Of a DNA stretch of 5,235 nt, positions 3,994-5,235 are shown piece by piece. Each line of letters begins with the position of its first letter. Position 1 is the stretch's first letter. A program made the translations under genes and the position numbers. Origin of the DNA: Nitrososphaerota archaeon (lineage in GTDB: Archaea; Thermoproteota; Nitrososphaeria; Nitrososphaerales; Nitrosopumilaceae); contig JAGWGO010000123.1 in NCBI GenBank assembly GCA_028867395.1, forward strand, positions 1-5,235. The letters are read 5' to 3'. Below the pieces are notes generated by a model that saw only the letters and a list, made by a program, of their open reading frames with translations, ran no database searches and had not been told where the DNA came from.

Positions 3994-5235
3994 ATGGAAC
4001 TGAGCGAGGACTTTGGGGAGCAGAAGCGAGGCGGTATTTTACAATCAGCATCAAAACGTGTAAGAATGATCTTTTCTGTAATGGCAAGCCCAAACAGAAT
4101 AGATATTTTAAGAATCTTAAACTCAAAAGGCCCTCTTACTTACTCTGAGCTAAAGTCTCTTGCTGGATTCAAATCAAAGAAAGAAAGCGGCAAGTTCGCA
4201 TATCACTTGAGAAAATTATTACGCCAGTCTCTTGTAGCCTTGAACAAATCTGAAAGAAGATATACCATTACAAACTTGGGCAAATTGGTTCTAAGCCTTG
4301 CCAGGCAGATCGAGGAGCGATCAATTATCGAGAGTGGCAAGATGTACGTACGCACATCACACGAATCTATAGAGGAATTCAATTCTCACAAAATTATCCA
4401 GTCTCTTGTTCGTGAAGGCAGCCTGCCTCTAGAACTTGCACAAAAGATAACAGAAGAGGTTGAAAACCGCATATACAAATTCCAGACATCGTATCTAACA
4501 TCTTCATTAATACGTGAAATGGTAAATTCTGTGCTTTTAGAACAAGGCCATGAGGACTATAGGCATAAACTAGCACGATTTGGCCTTCCTGGATATGATA
4601 TACACGAGATGTTTACCAACGTGGATGGCATCCACAACGGTGTTGAGGGCTTGCTATTCAAGACAGGACAGACCGTTTTTGGAGAATATCTAGTATTGAA
4701 CACATTACCAAAGGACGTAGCCGACTCTCATCTCTCAGGCGACATACATATCACAAACACAGGTTTGTGGTCCCTCTTGCCTGATACCATATTTGTTAAC
4801 ATAAAGGAACTAATCGAGGATGGCGTAGACCTGCGAGGCAAATTCTTGAGCGGGACAAGAATTCCTACTCCAAACTCCCTTGATAGCCTGTCTACATCTC
4901 TGCCCCTTGCAGTCTCCCTCCTTGTAAGAGAGGCTTCCCAAGAAGTCATTATGGATGGACTTGTGGGACTTTTACAAAAATATTCCAAAAATATCTCAGA
5001 AATTGAAGAAAAAATTGCAAATTCCTTTGCCGAGATATCAGCCGCGCCCAAATATGGAAAGCACGAAACGCTTGCATCATTTAAAATATCACTGGCTACG
5101 GAGCCAAAAATTGTCGGTGCCATACTTGATGCATACAAAAAATATGTCAAGTCTACGCCTCTTCCTACAATAGGCATCATAGTAGACTTTGAAAAAGCAA
5201 AGATTAGTGACTTTTCTGACGTTTTGGCAGATATC
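3994..5235 (+). CDS. Winged-helix + ATP-cone + NrdD-like protein (3' partial), cysteine-free
   Basis: The frame opens with ATG at 3994 and runs 414 codons to the window edge without a stop, so the C-terminus is missing. Residues about 23-102 form an ArsR-like winged helix (MASPNRIDILRIL, then FAYHLRKLLRQSLV and a YTITNLGKLVL wing). Residues about 117-205 look like an ATP-cone, the dATP/ATP-sensing domain of ribonucleotide reductases and NrdR (SIEEFNSHKI, LIREMVNSVLLEQGH). From about 240 the sequence resembles the N-terminal half of anaerobic reductase NrdD: HLSGDIHI, a DxIFVNIKELIEDGV segment, PTPNSLDSL. However, Thr265 stands where E. coli-type NrdD has its first conserved cysteine, the usual HxHD is H252-I-T-N, and there is no cysteine anywhere in the 414 residues. 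A catalytic role is therefore doubtful; a nucleotide-responsive DNA-binding regulator fits better. The winged helix and ATP-cone calls are fairly firm, the NrdD relation is from memory of family motifs, and the function is inferred. Confidence 0.8.
   Translation, partial: MELSEDFGEQKRGGILQSASKRVRMIFSVMASPNRIDILRILNSKGPLTYSELKSLAGFKSKKESGKFAYHLRKLLRQSLVALNKSERRYTITNLGKLVLSLARQIEERSIIESGKMYVRTSHESIEEFNSHKIIQSLVREGSLPLELAQKITEEVENRIYKFQTSYLTSSLIREMVNSVLLEQGHEDYRHKLARFGLPGYDIHEMFTNVDGIHNGVEGLLFKTGQTVFGEYLVLNTLPKDVADSHLSGDIHITNTGLWSLLPDTIFVNIKELIEDGVDLRGKFLSGTRIPTPNSLDSLSTSLPLAVSLLVREASQEVIMDGLVGLLQKYSKNISEIEEKIANSFAEISAAPKYGKHETLASFKISLATEPKIVGAILDAYKKYVKSTPLPTIGIIVDFEKAKISDFSDVLADI

Noticed and set aside
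4955..5173. 72-residue plus-strand frame within the last gene
   Set aside because: It is out of frame with the long coding region and has no family features or start signals.
4728..5180. 150-residue minus-strand open frame
   Set aside because: It lies wholly opposite the strongly supported ATP-cone/NrdD-like frame, has no recognisable motif or promoter, and looks like an antisense shadow.
3994..5235. Active anaerobic ribonucleotide reductase (NrdD)
   Set aside because: No cysteine occurs in 414 residues, the first conserved cysteine position is Thr, and a DNA-binding domain is fused at the N-terminus. I cannot exclude catalytic residues in the part beyond the window.

Overview
The window looks like chromosomal DNA of a Nitrososphaerota (Thaumarchaeota) archaeon. 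The assignment is an inference from AT-rich sequence, an archaeal-type thiolase paired with a DUF35 Zn-ribbon/OB-fold protein, small Zn-ribbon proteins, absence of Shine-Dalgarno sequences, and TATA-like boxes centred about 26 bases before several start codons, as expected for leaderless archaeal genes. No mobile element, rRNA, tRNA or CRISPR array was seen. Coding density is high.

Layout, left to right: the 3' part of a rhomboid-family intramembrane serine protease whose N-terminus lies outside the window; a 58-residue 4-oxalocrotonate tautomerase-like protein; a nitrilase-superfamily (carbon-nitrogen hydrolase) amidase starting at GTG; a minus-strand gene, tail-to-tail and overlapping the nitrilase by 11 bases, for a basic protein with two topoisomerase-type zinc ribbons; a short divergent promoter region with a perfect inverted repeat; a two-gene operon of an SCP-x/acetoacetyl-CoA-type thiolase and its DUF35 partner; a 53-residue protein with two CxxC pairs; and a long reading frame, open to the right edge of the window, that joins a winged-helix DNA-binding domain, an ATP-cone and a region resembling the N-terminal half of anaerobic (class III) ribonucleotide reductase NrdD.

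The thiolase and DUF35 genes very likely act together on acyl-CoA, with acetoacetyl-CoA chemistry (mevalonate pathway, or the last step of the 3-hydroxypropionate/4-hydroxybutyrate cycle) as the leading possibilities. The other genes appear to be separately transcribed single genes.

The most notable item is the last gene. Its visible 414 residues contain no cysteine at all, the position matching the first conserved NrdD cysteine is Thr265, and the HxHD-like motif is altered. Together with the DNA-binding and ATP-cone domains, this suggests a nucleotide-sensing transcription regulator built on a dead reductase scaffold rather than an enzyme. The rest of the gene is outside the window, so this remains a hypothesis.
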